Part shown: piece by piece, positions 36,480 through 45,140 of the stretch
How the letters are laid out: every line of letters starts with the position of its first letter
How positions within the stretch are numbered: the stretch's first letter is position 1
Assembly (NCBI GenBank): GCA_031551755.1
Contig: JAVBNE010000058.1
Location: 1 to 64,000, forward strand
Direction of reading: 5' to 3'
Length of the DNA stretch: 64,000 nt
Origin: JAVBMU01 sp031551755
GTDB lineage: Bacteria > Actinomycetota > Actinomycetes > Actinomycetales > Cellulomonadaceae
Notes under the pieces: generated by a model
What the model was told of the DNA's origin: nothing
Seen by the model: only the letters and a program-made list of their open reading frames with translations
The model's database searches: none
Made by a program: the position numbers and the translations under genes

Positions 36480-37246
36480 TGACCGCCACTCTCGAGAATC
36501 CCGCAGGCGCCGGGAAGGTCGGGGAGATCCCTACCTTCCAGGTCACACTCCGCATCCGCCGCTACTCCCCCGAGTCAGCGCACGGTGAGGAGTCCTACTG
36601 GGACGACTTCACCATCACTGCTCATGGCACGGACCGCATCCTCGATGCGCTGCACAAGATCAAGTGGGAGCACGACGGTTCGCTCACGTTCCGCCGGTCC
36701 TGCGCCCACGGCGTGTGCGGTTCGGATGCCATGCGGATCAACGGTCGCAACCGCTTGGCCTGCAAGACGTTGCTCAAGGACGTCAACCCCGACAAGCCGA
36801 TCACCGTGGAACCCATCAAGGGTTTGCCCGTGGTCAAGGACCTCGTGGTCGACATGGAGCCGTTCTTCGCGTCCTACCGGGAAGTCATGCCCTTCCTGAT
36901 CACCACCGGTAACCAGCCGAGCAAGGAACGCATCCAATCCGCGGCCGAGCGCGCACGCTTCGACGACACGACCAAGTGCATCCTCTGCGCCTGCTGCACC
37001 ACCTCCTGCCCGGTCTTCTGGACGGACGGGCAGTACTTCGGCCCGGCGGCGATCGTGAACGCACATCGGTTCATCTTCGACTCCCGTGACGAAGGCGGCA
37101 CACAGCGTCTCGACATCCTCAACGACAAGGAGGGCGTCTGGCGCTGCCGCACAACCTTCAACTGCACAGACGCCTGCCCCCGTGGCATTGAGGTCACCAA
37201 AGCGATCCAGGAGGTCAAGCGGGCGATGATCACCCGCGCCTTCTAG
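36479..37246 (+). CDS. sdhB: Succinate dehydrogenase iron-sulfur subunit
   Basis: Carries electrons from FAD to quinone through three clusters. The [2Fe-2S] site is SCAHGVCGSDAM plus the later Cys of LACKTLL. The C-terminal domain holds the [4Fe-4S] and [3Fe-4S] cysteines in CILCACCTTSCPVFW and NCTDACPRGIEV. At 255 aa the length is standard. The ATG overlaps the sdhA TGA. It is the last gene of sdhCDAB, which ends at a perfect 15-bp hairpin. Confidence 0.97.
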   Translation: MTATLENPAGAGKVGEIPTFQVTLRIRRYSPESAHGEESYWDDFTITAHGTDRILDALHKIKWEHDGSLTFRRSCAHGVCGSDAMRINGRNRLACKTLLKDVNPDKPITVEPIKGLPVVKDLVVDMEPFFASYREVMPFLITTGNQPSKERIQSAAERARFDDTTKCILCACCTTSCPVFWTDGQYFGPAAIVNAHRFIFDSRDEGGTQRLDILNDKEGVWRCRTTFNCTDACPRGIEVTKAIQEVKRAMITRAF

Positions 37247-37267
37247 TCGGCTCGGAACGAGTTCAAC

Positions 37268-37300
37268 CAGAACGCCAGTGCGATTCGCACTGGCGTTCTG
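37268..37300. terminator. Perfect hairpin terminator between convergent sdhB and the RNA ligase-like gene
   Basis: CAGAACGCCAGTGCG and its exact complement CGCACTGGCGTTCTG form a 15-bp stem with a 3-nt ATT loop. It lies between convergent genes, so it can serve both strands. There is little U-tract, which is usual for actinobacteria. Confidence 0.8.
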
Positions 37301-37324
37301 TGTTCTCCCGTCCCCGCCCCGCCG

Positions 37325-37867
37325 CTAGAAAGCGCCGAGGGCGAACTGCCGCTGCGGGCGCCACTGGTTATCGGTCCCATGCGCATACAGGTGGATGTGC
37401 TCGACCGGGAACTGCGCCTCATAGCTCGCCATCGCCTCGAAGGCACTGTCCAGGTTGACCTCAGGGACCTCATGGGCAACGGTGACATGGGGGTGGTAGT
37501 TGAAGCGCAGATCCTGCCGCAGCGGCCCGGAGCGCACGGCCCTCTCCAACTGCTCACATTCTGCGATGCCCTCGACGACCTGAACGAAAACCACCGGCGA
37601 GATGGGCCGGAAGCTTGCACTCCCCCGCAGATGAACCCGGAAAGGACCCGCGTTGCGGGCCACCGACGTCAGATGCTCCTCGGCCACGCCCAGGTGATCA
37701 TCCGCGACCACGGTGGGACCCAACAAGGTGATGTGTGGCGGGATCAAGCAGGCCAGTGGATCACCCGCCTCCTCCCGCGCTTGCTGGAGCTGGCTACGAA
37801 ACGGTTCTGGGATCGCGATGGCGACACCGATCCGAGTGCTCCCGGGGGGGGCTTCGGGAAGGTTCAT
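37325..37867 (-). CDS. 2'-5' RNA ligase/cyclic phosphodiesterase superfamily protein
   Basis: Two-histidine (2H) phosphoesterase fold, 180 aa. The two HxT motifs are PHITLLG (about 44-50) and HPHVTVAH (about 123-130), the catalytic pair of the family. Bacterial members act on 2'-5' RNA links or 2',3'-cyclic phosphates; the substrate here is unknown. It starts with ATG 37867, overlapping the trpS stop by 4 bp, so it is the last gene of the tatB-trpS transcript. It ends just before the convergent terminator at 37268-37300. Confidence 0.88.
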   Translation of the reverse strand: MNLPEAPPGSTRIGVAIAIPEPFRSQLQQAREEAGDPLACLIPPHITLLGPTVVADDHLGVAEEHLTSVARNAGPFRVHLRGSASFRPISPVVFVQVVEGIAECEQLERAVRSGPLRQDLRFNYHPHVTVAHEVPEVNLDSAFEAMASYEAQFPVEHIHLYAHGTDNQWRPQRQFALGAF

Positions 37868-38958
37868 CGTGGTGCGCCAACCCGAGCGCGTCTGGGGATC
37901 AACCCCAGCCGGTCGACAATGCGGTCCATCGTCGCCACGGCCATCTCCGCCGCGCGGTCGGCGCCACGCTCCAGGACAGCGTCGAGTTCGGCCGGGTCAG
38001 CCAGGTAGCTGTTGGCCCGCTCCTGGAAGGGGGTCAAGAAGTCCACCACGATCTCGGCAAGGTCCACCTTGAGATGGCCGTAACCCTTCCCGGCGTAGTC
38101 GTCGACAATGGCGGGGATCTCCCGGCCGGTCAACGCCGAGTAGATCGTCAGGAGGTTCGAGACCCCTGGCTTCTCTACCGCGTCGAACCGGATCTCGGTC
38201 TCCGAATCGGTCGCCGCTGACCGAATCGCCTTCGCCGCTGCCTTCGGGTCGTCCAGCAGCCAGATGGCGCCCTTGCCGCCAGACGTGGACTTGCTCATCT
38301 TGGCACCCGGAACCTGCAGGTCGTAAATCTTGGCGTCGGCACGCACGATGTACGGGTCCGGAACCACCGCTGTTCCGTCGCCGTAACGAGAGTTGAGGCG
38401 CTCGGCAAGGTTACGGGTCAGTTCAAGGTGCTGGCGTTGGTCCTCACCCACCGGCACCAATGCGGCGTCGTACAGCAGGATGTCCGCAGCCATCAACACG
38501 GGGTACGTGAACAGACCGACCGTGGTGCCCTCGGCACCCTGTTTACTCGACTTGTCCTTGAACTGAGTCATCCGGCTGGCTTCACCGAAACCAGTCTGAC
38601 AGGACAACAGCCAGGCAAGTTCCGCGTGCTGAGCCACGTGGGATTGGACGAAGAGCACAGACCGCTCCGGGTCGACCCCGCCGGCCAGATACTGCGCGGC
38701 CGTCCGCCGAGTCCGTTCGCGAAGCCGGGCCGGGTCGGGGTTCACCGTGAGGGCATGAAGGTCGACGACGCAGTACAGCGCCTCATACGTTTCTTGGAGG
38801 GCCACCCAATGTCGAAGGGCACCGATGTAGTTGCCGAGGTGCAGAGAGTCCTCCGTCGGCTGCATGCCGGAGAAGATGCGGGGTGCGACCGGCGGCGAAC
38901 TGGCGACACGAGCTTCGGATGGAGCAGCGGACGCTCCGAGTGGGACCTCGTTAGACAT
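37864..38958 (-). CDS. trpS: Tryptophan--tRNA ligase
   Basis: Class I aminoacyl-tRNA synthetase charging tRNA-Trp. The HIGH-like motif is LHLGNYIGA (about 42-50), the KMSKS motif is AKMSKST, and PVGEDQRQHLELTR and the FKDKS loop are family features. At 364 aa it is standard. The start at ATG 38958 fits the family; an in-frame ATG at 38985 is possible. Neither has a strong Shine-Dalgarno. It lies 41 bp downstream of tatB. In M. tuberculosis the corresponding gene (Rv3336c) is not next to tatB (Rv1224). Confidence 0.95.
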   Translation of the reverse strand: MSNEVPLGASAAPSEARVASSPPVAPRIFSGMQPTEDSLHLGNYIGALRHWVALQETYEALYCVVDLHALTVNPDPARLRERTRRTAAQYLAGGVDPERSVLFVQSHVAQHAELAWLLSCQTGFGEASRMTQFKDKSSKQGAEGTTVGLFTYPVLMAADILLYDAALVPVGEDQRQHLELTRNLAERLNSRYGDGTAVVPDPYIVRADAKIYDLQVPGAKMSKSTSGGKGAIWLLDDPKAAAKAIRSAATDSETEIRFDAVEKPGVSNLLTIYSALTGREIPAIVDDYAGKGYGHLKVDLAEIVVDFLTPFQERANSYLADPAELDAVLERGADRAAEMAVATMDRIVDRLGLIPRRARVGAPR

Positions 38959-38999
38959 CTGCTCATGATGCCAGGTCCGCGCCATCGGGACCGAATCTC

Positions 39000-39338
39000 T
39001 CAGGTCGCCTCATCGTCGAACGGCGCTGGCCCATCCGTCGACGCGGCAGACACCCGGGGGGTCGACGAGCCGGCGGAAGGAGGCGGTTCGAGGAGCGCAT
39101 CCCGCACGATTCGGCGCGGATCGTACTGTCGCGGATCGAGTTTGGACCAATCGATGTCCTTCATCTCCGGGCCGAGCTCACTGTCGACGCGTGCCTTGGC
39201 TTCACCCAGGAGGTCGCGGGCGCGCCGCACCAGGCCACCAAGCTGTTCCGCATAGCGCGGCAGCCGCTCAGGCCCGATGACAATCACGGCCAGGAGCAGC
39301 AGAACGAGCGCCTCGCCTCCGTTGATCCCGAAGAACAC
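39000..39338 (-). CDS. tatB: Sec-independent translocase protein TatB
   Basis: Receptor component of the twin-arginine export pathway. One N-terminal membrane helix (EALVLLLLAVIVIGPERLP, with the family GPERLP hinge) is followed by an amphipathic helix (YAEQLGGLVRRARDLLGEAKARV) and a disordered tail. The GPERLP motif and the position directly after sigE-rseA-htrA support TatB over TatA. It starts at GTG 39338. Likely clients in this window include EfeB, with its twin-arginine signal. Confidence 0.92.
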   Translation of the reverse strand: MFFGINGGEALVLLLLAVIVIGPERLPRYAEQLGGLVRRARDLLGEAKARVDSELGPEMKDIDWSKLDPRQYDPRRIVRDALLEPPPSAGSSTPRVSAASTDGPAPFDDEAT

Positions 39339-39344
39339 GTCGCC

Positions 39345-39350
39345 AGACTA
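39345..39350 (-). promoter_or_regulatory. Candidate -10 box for leaderless tatB, built on the htrA stop codon
   Basis: Minus-strand TAGTCT ends 6 nt before GTG 39338. Its TAG is the htrA stop codon (39350-39348). It could uncouple tatB and trpS expression from sigE stress control. Confidence 0.5.
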
Positions 39351-40814
39351 CTCGCTTGTCACCTCGTCCAAGACAACCCGGACGTCCCGCTCATTGGTTC
39401 CAGTGCGTACCTTGAGGGTCACACTGTCTCCTGGTGCCTTGGCGCGAATCGCCACGATCAACTCGTCGGAGTAGGTGACCGGCCGCCCGTCGATGGACAA
39501 AATGATGTCGCCGGCTTTGATGCCAGCCTTGTCCGCCGGGCCACCATTGGTCACCGGTGGCTTCCCGTCGATGGCTTCCGTCGCCACGCGCACACCCTCG
39601 CCCTGGTAGCGCGAATCGAGCACCACCCCGATCACCGGGTAGGTGGCCTCGCCGTCGTTGATGAGTTCCTCAGCCGTCCGCCGGACCTGGTTCGACGGGA
39701 TGGCGAATCCCAGCCCGATCGACCCGGTCGCAGAAGTCGCCCCCGGTGGCTGCGCGATGGCCGAGTTGATGCCGATCACTTCACCCACGGCGTTGACCAA
39801 CGGCCCACCCGAGTTGCCCGGGTTGATCGCTGCGTCGGTCTGGATGGCATCGATGAACGCGGTTCGCGCGGACTCGCCGGCCTGGACGGGCCGGTGCAGA
39901 GCACTCACGATGCCGGTGGTCACCGTGCCGTTGAGGCCCAGCGGAGCCCCCACGGCGACAACCGGGTCCCCGACCACCACCTTGTCCGAGTCACCCAGTG
40001 TCAGCGGCGTCAGCCCGGTCTCCTTGACCCGGACGACCGCAAGGTCATAGTCCGCGGTGCTCCCCACCAGCGTCGCCGTGCTTTCGTGGCCGTCGGCGAA
40101 GAGCACGACGATCTTGCCGTCGGGTCCGCGATCGGCCACCACGTGGTTGTTGGTCAGGATGTAGCCGTCGGACCGAAGTACGAAACCGGATCCGGTGGCG
40201 ACGCCGTCCGCACCATCGACCTGAAGCGCCACCACACTCGGCAGCGCCTTGTTCGCGATATCTGCGACCGAGCCTTCGGCCCGCTCGATAGTCACATCAG
40301 CGGACCGCGGTAGCTGTACGGATGCTGGCGTGTCGTCGTCCAGGAGGCGTTCGGCGCCGATCCCACCCACAGCGCCAGCAGCCAAGGCCAAGACCGCCAC
40401 ACCGGCGAAGGCGGCCGCACGAGACCCGGCGCGACGGCGCCGAGGTGTCTCGGACATGGCAGGCGGCGCTACCCCCCACGGGCCGGCCGGGACCCCCTGA
40501 TCCGGCTGACTCCCGGGAGCTGGTGGGGGGGCCATCGACTCGGTGGGTTGCGGTACTGGCAGCTGGGGCGTCACCGGTCCTTGCGCTAAGGGTCCAGCAA
40601 CCGACACGGCCGGCGGGTAAGACGGCGGAATCGGGTCTGTTCCCCGGTACGACGACGGGGGTCTGAACGGCGAGGGCGTTTGCGGAGTGCCCCCGGCCGG
40701 AACGACTGGGGGCGGGTTCCCCGGCGCATCCGGTTGCGGACCCGGGGCCGCATCGTCGGTGGGCGGCTGGGCCGAACCAGTTGGCTGCCACGGGCCGGTG
40801 GTGGGATCGCTCAT
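39348..40814 (-). CDS. htrA: HtrA-family membrane serine protease with PDZ domain
   Basis: Envelope quality-control protease of the sigE operon. The N-terminal ~130 residues are cytosolic, Pro/Gln/Gly-rich and probably disordered. A membrane helix (AFAGVAVLALAAGAVGGIGA) follows, then a trypsin-like domain with His in NNHVVAD, Asp in DYDLAVVRV and Ser in NPGNSGGPLV, and a C-terminal PDZ domain (GIKAGDIILSIDGRPV). At 488 aa it is close to mycobacterial HtrA. It starts at ATG 40814, overlapping the rseA stop by 4 bp. Its TAG stop forms part of the tatB box. Confidence 0.95.
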   Translation of the reverse strand: MSDPTTGPWQPTGSAQPPTDDAAPGPQPDAPGNPPPVVPAGGTPQTPSPFRPPSSYRGTDPIPPSYPPAVSVAGPLAQGPVTPQLPVPQPTESMAPPPAPGSQPDQGVPAGPWGVAPPAMSETPRRRRAGSRAAAFAGVAVLALAAGAVGGIGAERLLDDDTPASVQLPRSADVTIERAEGSVADIANKALPSVVALQVDGADGVATGSGFVLRSDGYILTNNHVVADRGPDGKIVVLFADGHESTATLVGSTADYDLAVVRVKETGLTPLTLGDSDKVVVGDPVVAVGAPLGLNGTVTTGIVSALHRPVQAGESARTAFIDAIQTDAAINPGNSGGPLVNAVGEVIGINSAIAQPPGATSATGSIGLGFAIPSNQVRRTAEELINDGEATYPVIGVVLDSRYQGEGVRVATEAIDGKPPVTNGGPADKAGIKAGDIILSIDGRPVTYSDELIVAIRAKAPGDSVTLKVRTGTNERDVRVVLDEVTSE

Positions 40815-41743
40815 GGGGACCGCAAAGCTCCTGTCATGGTGGTCCAGCCTCGCTGAATGCGCGCCGGGACCCCGGAATCGTAATCTCGCGCGGGGAATGC
40901 CGCCACGACTTGCTCGATATCGGCACGATCCGCATCGGCGACGATGTCAACCACCGTCGCACCCGACTGCCACACCACGTGCCACGGCTCAGCAGACAGG
41001 ACGTAAACCTCGCGGCCCTCGACATCCCACGTGGAGAGGCCAGCCAACGAGGACACGTCGAGTCGACCCACCTGCTCGCGCACCACGATGTCCGCGGAAG
41101 TATCGCCCGTCGCGGTCAGATCGACCTCCAGCACGGCACCTTCCGATTCCAGCCGGGTAACCGCCACGGCGTAGCCCGCGGGGAAGCCGGCCGGCTCGGT
41201 CCACCCGTTCTTGCGCATCCATTCCAGCGTGGTGGCGGGTTTGGAGTCTGTGGCCACCACATCGATTCCGGGCGCCACGGGAGTGTCGGCGCCGGCCCGG
41301 CCCAGCACCGTGAGTGGGTCGGCCGGATGGGCATTCGGGACGACGATGGGAGTGTCGCCGAGAGCGAAGAGCCCGACCGCGACAAGCAGTCCGGCCCCCA
41401 CGAACACCCCGAGGACCCGCCGTCGCACCCCACCGGACTCCGCCACGCTGCCCGCACCACGAGGCAGTGGGACGGAGGTGGACGTCAGCGGGTCGTAGGT
41501 AGGACCGGGTCGTTTGGGTGGAGGGGGGCAAAGGTTGTCCGAAAGCGCCAGCAGGCGAGTGGTGAGGTCAGGGGCGGGCAGGATGTCCCCAGCCCCGGCG
41601 AGCGCCTGCCGGGCAGCTCGCGCCGCCGCGAGCTCGGCCGCACACGGCGGGCAGTGCACGACGTGCACCATGGCCCGCTCAGCTTCGACCACGCTCAGCT
41701 GTCCGTCTGCCAACGCCGTGACCCGCGCGCCCAGGTGTGCCAT
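40811..41743 (-). CDS. rseA: SigE anti-sigma factor, membrane-spanning (RseA-like)
   Basis: Holds SigE inactive until stress. The zinc-binding anti-sigma motif HxxxCxxC is intact: HVVHCPPC (about residues 27-34). One membrane helix (VLGVFVGAGLLVAVGLFAL) lies near 125-145. A long extracytoplasmic domain of about 160 residues follows, so this form is twice the length of M. tuberculosis RseA (about 154 aa). ATG 41743 overlaps the sigE TGA by 1 bp. It could be controlled by proteolysis or by redox of the zinc site; the sequence cannot say which. Confidence 0.88.
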   Translation of the reverse strand: MAHLGARVTALADGQLSVVEAERAMVHVVHCPPCAAELAAARAARQALAGAGDILPAPDLTTRLLALSDNLCPPPPKRPGPTYDPLTSTSVPLPRGAGSVAESGGVRRRVLGVFVGAGLLVAVGLFALGDTPIVVPNAHPADPLTVLGRAGADTPVAPGIDVVATDSKPATTLEWMRKNGWTEPAGFPAGYAVAVTRLESEGAVLEVDLTATGDTSADIVVREQVGRLDVSSLAGLSTWDVEGREVYVLSAEPWHVVWQSGATVVDIVADADRADIEQVVAAFPARDYDSGVPARIQRGWTTMTGALRSP

Positions 41744-42357
41744 CAGGGCTGCCTGGAATCCACCGGGATCGATGTCCCCGGCATCGGATGGTCCACCGGG
41801 CCACGGTGGGCGAGCGCAGTCCGAAGCTGCGCCCGAGCCCGGTGGATCCGGGAGCGAACCGTTCCGAGCTTGATTCCGAGTGTGACCGCGATCTCCTCGT
41901 AGCTCAGCCCTTCGATGTCGCAAAGCACCACGGCTGCGCGGTAGTCGGGCGACAACGCATCGAGGGCCTGCTGTACATCGTGATCCAGGTTCGCGTGCTC
42001 GAAACCGCGCTCCGGCTCGGCCCGATCGCCCCGCATCGCATACTGGTCGGCTTCCTCGCCCATCGCATCCATGCGAATCCGCTGCTTACGCCGGACCTGG
42101 TCGAGAAAGAGATTTGTGGTGATCCGGTGCAACCACCCCTCGAAGGTGCCTGGCGTGTAGGTCGCGAGAGATCGGAAGACGCGGATGAAAACCTCTTGAG
42201 TGAGGTCCTCCGCGTCGTAGCGGTTGCCTGTCAGCCGGTAAGCCAGGCGATAAACGCGCGTCGAGTTCTCACGCACCACTTGGTCCCAGGACGGCGCGAC
42301 CCACGGTTGCTCCCCGCCTGCGGCTTGTTCGAGCTGGTCCTGAGTCACAGTCATCAT
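41743..42357 (-). CDS. sigE: ECF RNA polymerase sigma factor SigE
   Basis: Extracytoplasmic-function sigma factor for envelope stress. Region 2 includes RLAYRLTGNRYDAEDLTQEVFIRV, where DAEDLTQE is the core-binding segment. Region 4 is the C-terminal helix-turn-helix LSYEEIAVTLGIKLGTVRSRIHRARAQL. It is about 204 aa from ATG 42357; the second ATG at 42354 is equally possible. The order methyltransferase (divergent), sigE, rseA, htrA, tatB is the same as M. tuberculosis Rv1220c-Rv1224, which supports the SigE name. Confidence 0.93.
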   Translation of the reverse strand: MMTVTQDQLEQAAGGEQPWVAPSWDQVVRENSTRVYRLAYRLTGNRYDAEDLTQEVFIRVFRSLATYTPGTFEGWLHRITTNLFLDQVRRKQRIRMDAMGEEADQYAMRGDRAEPERGFEHANLDHDVQQALDALSPDYRAAVVLCDIEGLSYEEIAVTLGIKLGTVRSRIHRARAQLRTALAHRGPVDHPMPGTSIPVDSRQP

Positions 42358-42476
42358 CGTTCCAGACAACGGCGCACACCGGGGCCTTGTTCCCGCCGCG
42401 CTGAACGACCTCTCCGGATGCCCCCGCGAGCCACCACAAATCGTCCACAAACGCACCTGCGCGTATGTAGAGCGGC

Positions 42477-43187
42477 ATGCCGGGTACGATCGGTCACGCA
42501 CACGCCGATGCCCACTCGAACATGCGGAGGTCGATCATCGACGTCGGAGGCGACTTTTATCGCGCCAAGGCCGCGAACTGGGTGTACTGCGAGGAGTTCG
42601 TCCCGGAAGACGATGTCCTCCTGGGAGCCCGAGACCGCGCGGCCGAACTCGGCTGCCCCGCCGTCCTACCGGGCGTCGGAGCGCTCCTCAGCGCGCTCGC
42701 GGAAGCTCTGGGCGCTCGGTCAGTCGTCGAAATCGGGACCGGTGCGGGTGTCGCGTCCGTGTGGCTGCTGCGAGGCATGCCCGCCGATGGCGTTCTCACC
42801 ACGATCGACATCGAGGCCGATCATCTACGCGCCGCCAAAGAGGCCTTCGCGGAAGCTGGGATCGCCACCAGCCGGACCCGCGTGATCACCGGCCGCGCCG
42901 GCGACGTCCTTCCCCGGCTCACCGACGGCGGCTATGACCTGGTCCTGATCGGCGCAGATGTGCACTCCTACCTGGACTATGTGGAGCAGGCACTGCGGCT
43001 GCTGCGCCGCGGCGGGATCCTGGCTCTCGACGGCGCGCTGGCACAGGACCGGGTCGCCGACCCCGCACGGCGGGATGAAGCCACCACCATCGTGCGCGAG
43101 ACAGCCCGACGGCTCCGCGACGATGACCGGGTGTCGCCGGCACTGATTCCTTCCGGAGACGGCCTGCTGCTGGCGGTCCGGCGCTAG
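42477..43187 (+). CDS. O-methyltransferase, SAM-dependent (Rv1220c-like)
   Basis: Class I methyltransferase of the catechol O-methyltransferase-like family 3. The SAM site is SVVEIGTGAGVASVWLLRG (about 81-99), then TTIDIEADHLRAAKEAF and the YDLVLIGADVHSYLDYVEQAL metal/SAM region, where the usual D-D-K pattern reads GADVHSY. At 236 aa it is standard. It is divergent from sigE with 119 bp between start codons, as in mycobacteria. The substrate is unknown. ATG 42477 is used; a second Met at 42522 is possible. A weak -10-like TATGTA lies 7 nt upstream. Confidence 0.88.
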   Translation: MPGTIGHAHADAHSNMRRSIIDVGGDFYRAKAANWVYCEEFVPEDDVLLGARDRAAELGCPAVLPGVGALLSALAEALGARSVVEIGTGAGVASVWLLRGMPADGVLTTIDIEADHLRAAKEAFAEAGIATSRTRVITGRAGDVLPRLTDGGYDLVLIGADVHSYLDYVEQALRLLRRGGILALDGALAQDRVADPARRDEATTIVRETARRLRDDDRVSPALIPSGDGLLLAVRR

Positions 43188-43239
43188 CGGTCCAGGGGGC
43201 GTCAGTCGATTTGCCGGTGGACGCCGTCCAGACCTCGCG

Positions 43240-44814
43240 CTAGCTCAGCGCGGCCAGGAAGGCCACCAGCAAGCGCGCGCCGTAACCAGTGGCACCTTCG
43301 GTCACCTCATGCCTGCTTGTGGTCGCCCGGGCCGGGCCGGCGATATCGAGGTGCACCCAGGGCAGCCCGCCTGTGAACTCCGCCAGGAAGAGTGCCGCAG
43401 TGATCGACCCCCCACCCGGAGAGTCGATCGGGACGTTACGCAGATCCGCGACCTCCGAACGCAGAGCCGGCAGGTACTCCCGGACCAACGGCATCCGCCA
43501 CACGGCCTCGCCCGTCTGCGCCGCTGCGTGCTCAAGCGCCTGCGCCAACTCGTCATCGGTCGCGAATGCCGCCGCCATCCCCCGCCCCAGGCCCAGTGTC
43601 GCCGCTCCGGTCAATGTCGCAACGTCCACGAGCAGATCTGGTTCGAGGTCACGCACCGCGTAGCTCAGCCCGTCGGCCAGGACCAGCCTGCCCTCGGCAT
43701 CAGTATCGCCGATCTCGACTGTCCGTCCGCCAAGGGTCCGCAGCACGTCGGCGGGCCGATACGACTCCCCGCCGAAATGGTTCTCGGCCAACGGCAGCAC
43801 CGCCGTCACGCGATGGGGCAGACCGGCCTCCGCGGCGGCGATAACGGTCGCAAGGGCAACCGCCGCACCAGCCATATCCGTCTTCATCGTGACCATGGAC
43901 TCGCGGGGCTTGATCGAGATACCACCCGTATCGAAAGTGATCCCCTTACCGACCAGCACCACGTGACGGGAAGATGCGGGAGGCACGTACCGCAGAACGA
44001 CGACGTGCGGGGGGCTGACGGACCCCGCACCGACCGCCAACACGGCTCCGAAACCCTGCGCGGCCAACTCCTTCGGTCCGAGCACGGTCACATCCAGGCT
44101 GGCCGCACGACCGAGGGTCGACGCCTGGTCAGCGAACCATGCCGGGTTCTTGATGTTCGAAGGAGTATTCGTCAAGTCACGGACGAGCCACGTCGCGCGG
44201 GCGGACCGCTGGGCAGCCTCGACTCCCGCTTCGCTCGCACCGACGAGCAGCAGCCGGGCGGCCGCAGGCTTCACCTTGTCCGCCCCGGAACCGATACGCG
44301 GTGGCTGGTAGGCAGCGAGGAGGTAACCCTCCGCGAAGGCGGAGACTTCCGCCTGCTCAGCGCCATCCGTCACAGCACACAGCACGTGATCTAGCCCGCG
44401 GCTTGCACCAGCGAGGGCGGCGCCGGCCTGACGCAGGTCCCGAATCGTTCCGGCACCGATGCCGAGCAAGATAATGCGACGGGGTAGATCCGACCAAGGA
44501 AAGGCGTCACCTCCGGCATGGGCCATCGGCAAGTCGACCGTCGCCACGTCGCCGGCCGTGCCCGCGAAGGCGGACCCCCCGGTACGATCCGCGAGTTCGG
44601 CCAGATCGATGCCGTAACGCATCGCGACTTCGACGGTCCCAGTCCGGGGTTGAACACCCTCCCCCTCCTCCGGCGCGGGTGCGACGGCAACGACGACGGC
44701 ACTCACCGCCGGGTCGCCGCCCCACTCGAGAGTCGCGAGCGACCCTGGCAGTGCTTCGATATCAGGAAGGACCTGAGGAGTGTCCACCGCCGTCGACGGC
44801 ACCCGAGCAGCCAA
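43240..44814 (-). CDS. pepA: Leucyl aminopeptidase (M17)
   Basis: Hexameric two-metal aminopeptidase that removes N-terminal residues from peptides. The M17 core is present: GKGITFDTGGISIKP with the metal Lys and Asp, MKTDMAGAAVAL, LPLAENHFGG, and the signature DTDAEGRLVLAD, where the first residue is Asp instead of the usual Asn of NTDAEGRL. A C-terminal GGGSITAALFL completes it. The N-terminal regulatory domain is included in about 524 aa. The start is uncertain: TTG 44814 directly follows the DUF3117 stop, and GTG 44802 or 44787 are alternatives without clear ribosome sites. Confidence 0.92.
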   Translation of the reverse strand: MAARVPSTAVDTPQVLPDIEALPGSLATLEWGGDPAVSAVVVAVAPAPEEGEGVQPRTGTVEVAMRYGIDLAELADRTGGSAFAGTAGDVATVDLPMAHAGGDAFPWSDLPRRIILLGIGAGTIRDLRQAGAALAGASRGLDHVLCAVTDGAEQAEVSAFAEGYLLAAYQPPRIGSGADKVKPAAARLLLVGASEAGVEAAQRSARATWLVRDLTNTPSNIKNPAWFADQASTLGRAASLDVTVLGPKELAAQGFGAVLAVGAGSVSPPHVVVLRYVPPASSRHVVLVGKGITFDTGGISIKPRESMVTMKTDMAGAAVALATVIAAAEAGLPHRVTAVLPLAENHFGGESYRPADVLRTLGGRTVEIGDTDAEGRLVLADGLSYAVRDLEPDLLVDVATLTGAATLGLGRGMAAAFATDDELAQALEHAAAQTGEAVWRMPLVREYLPALRSEVADLRNVPIDSPGGGSITAALFLAEFTGGLPWVHLDIAGPARATTSRHEVTEGATGYGARLLVAFLAALS

Positions 44815-44982
44815 TCAGCCCACCACGGCTTGCAGCGCCTCGCCCAACTCGCTCGCCTCGGTGGCATTGAGTTCCACCACGAGTCGGCCACCCCCTTCGA
44901 GGGGTACGCGCATCACGATGCCGCGGCCTTCCTTGGTGACCTCCATCGGGCCGTCACCCGTACGTGGCTTCATCGCGGCCAT
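44815..44982 (-). CDS. DUF3117 small conserved actinobacterial protein
   Basis: A 55-aa minus-strand frame from ATG 44982, with ACGGAG in the leader. It begins MAAMKPRTGDGPMEVTKEG, continues with RGIVMRVPLEGGGRLVVEL and ends LGEALQAVVG. This is the DUF3117 family, near-invariant in actinobacteria and of unknown function; the related M. tuberculosis gene is in the same map block. Its stop abuts the first possible start of pepA, so the two are probably co-transcribed. Confidence 0.88.
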   Translation of the reverse strand: MAAMKPRTGDGPMEVTKEGRGIVMRVPLEGGGRLVVELNATEASELGEALQAVVG

Positions 44983-45140
44983 TGGTGGCTCTCCGTTCCT
45001 AGTGCCTCATGTGTGCCTTCGACAGTCGGTACGGCGCAGGGCGACTCACCGCCCGTTCCCGCGCCCGACCACCAAGGACGCCTGCGCCCATTCTAGTTCA
45101 CGCCACGGCTCGTCCCGGGACGCGCCGTGGCGTGACACCG

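Noticed and set aside
42357..42361. GGAAC next to the sigE start as an ECF -35 element for autoregulation
   Set aside because: The five bases directly abut the ATG, so no -10 could follow before the coding start. This is coincidence.
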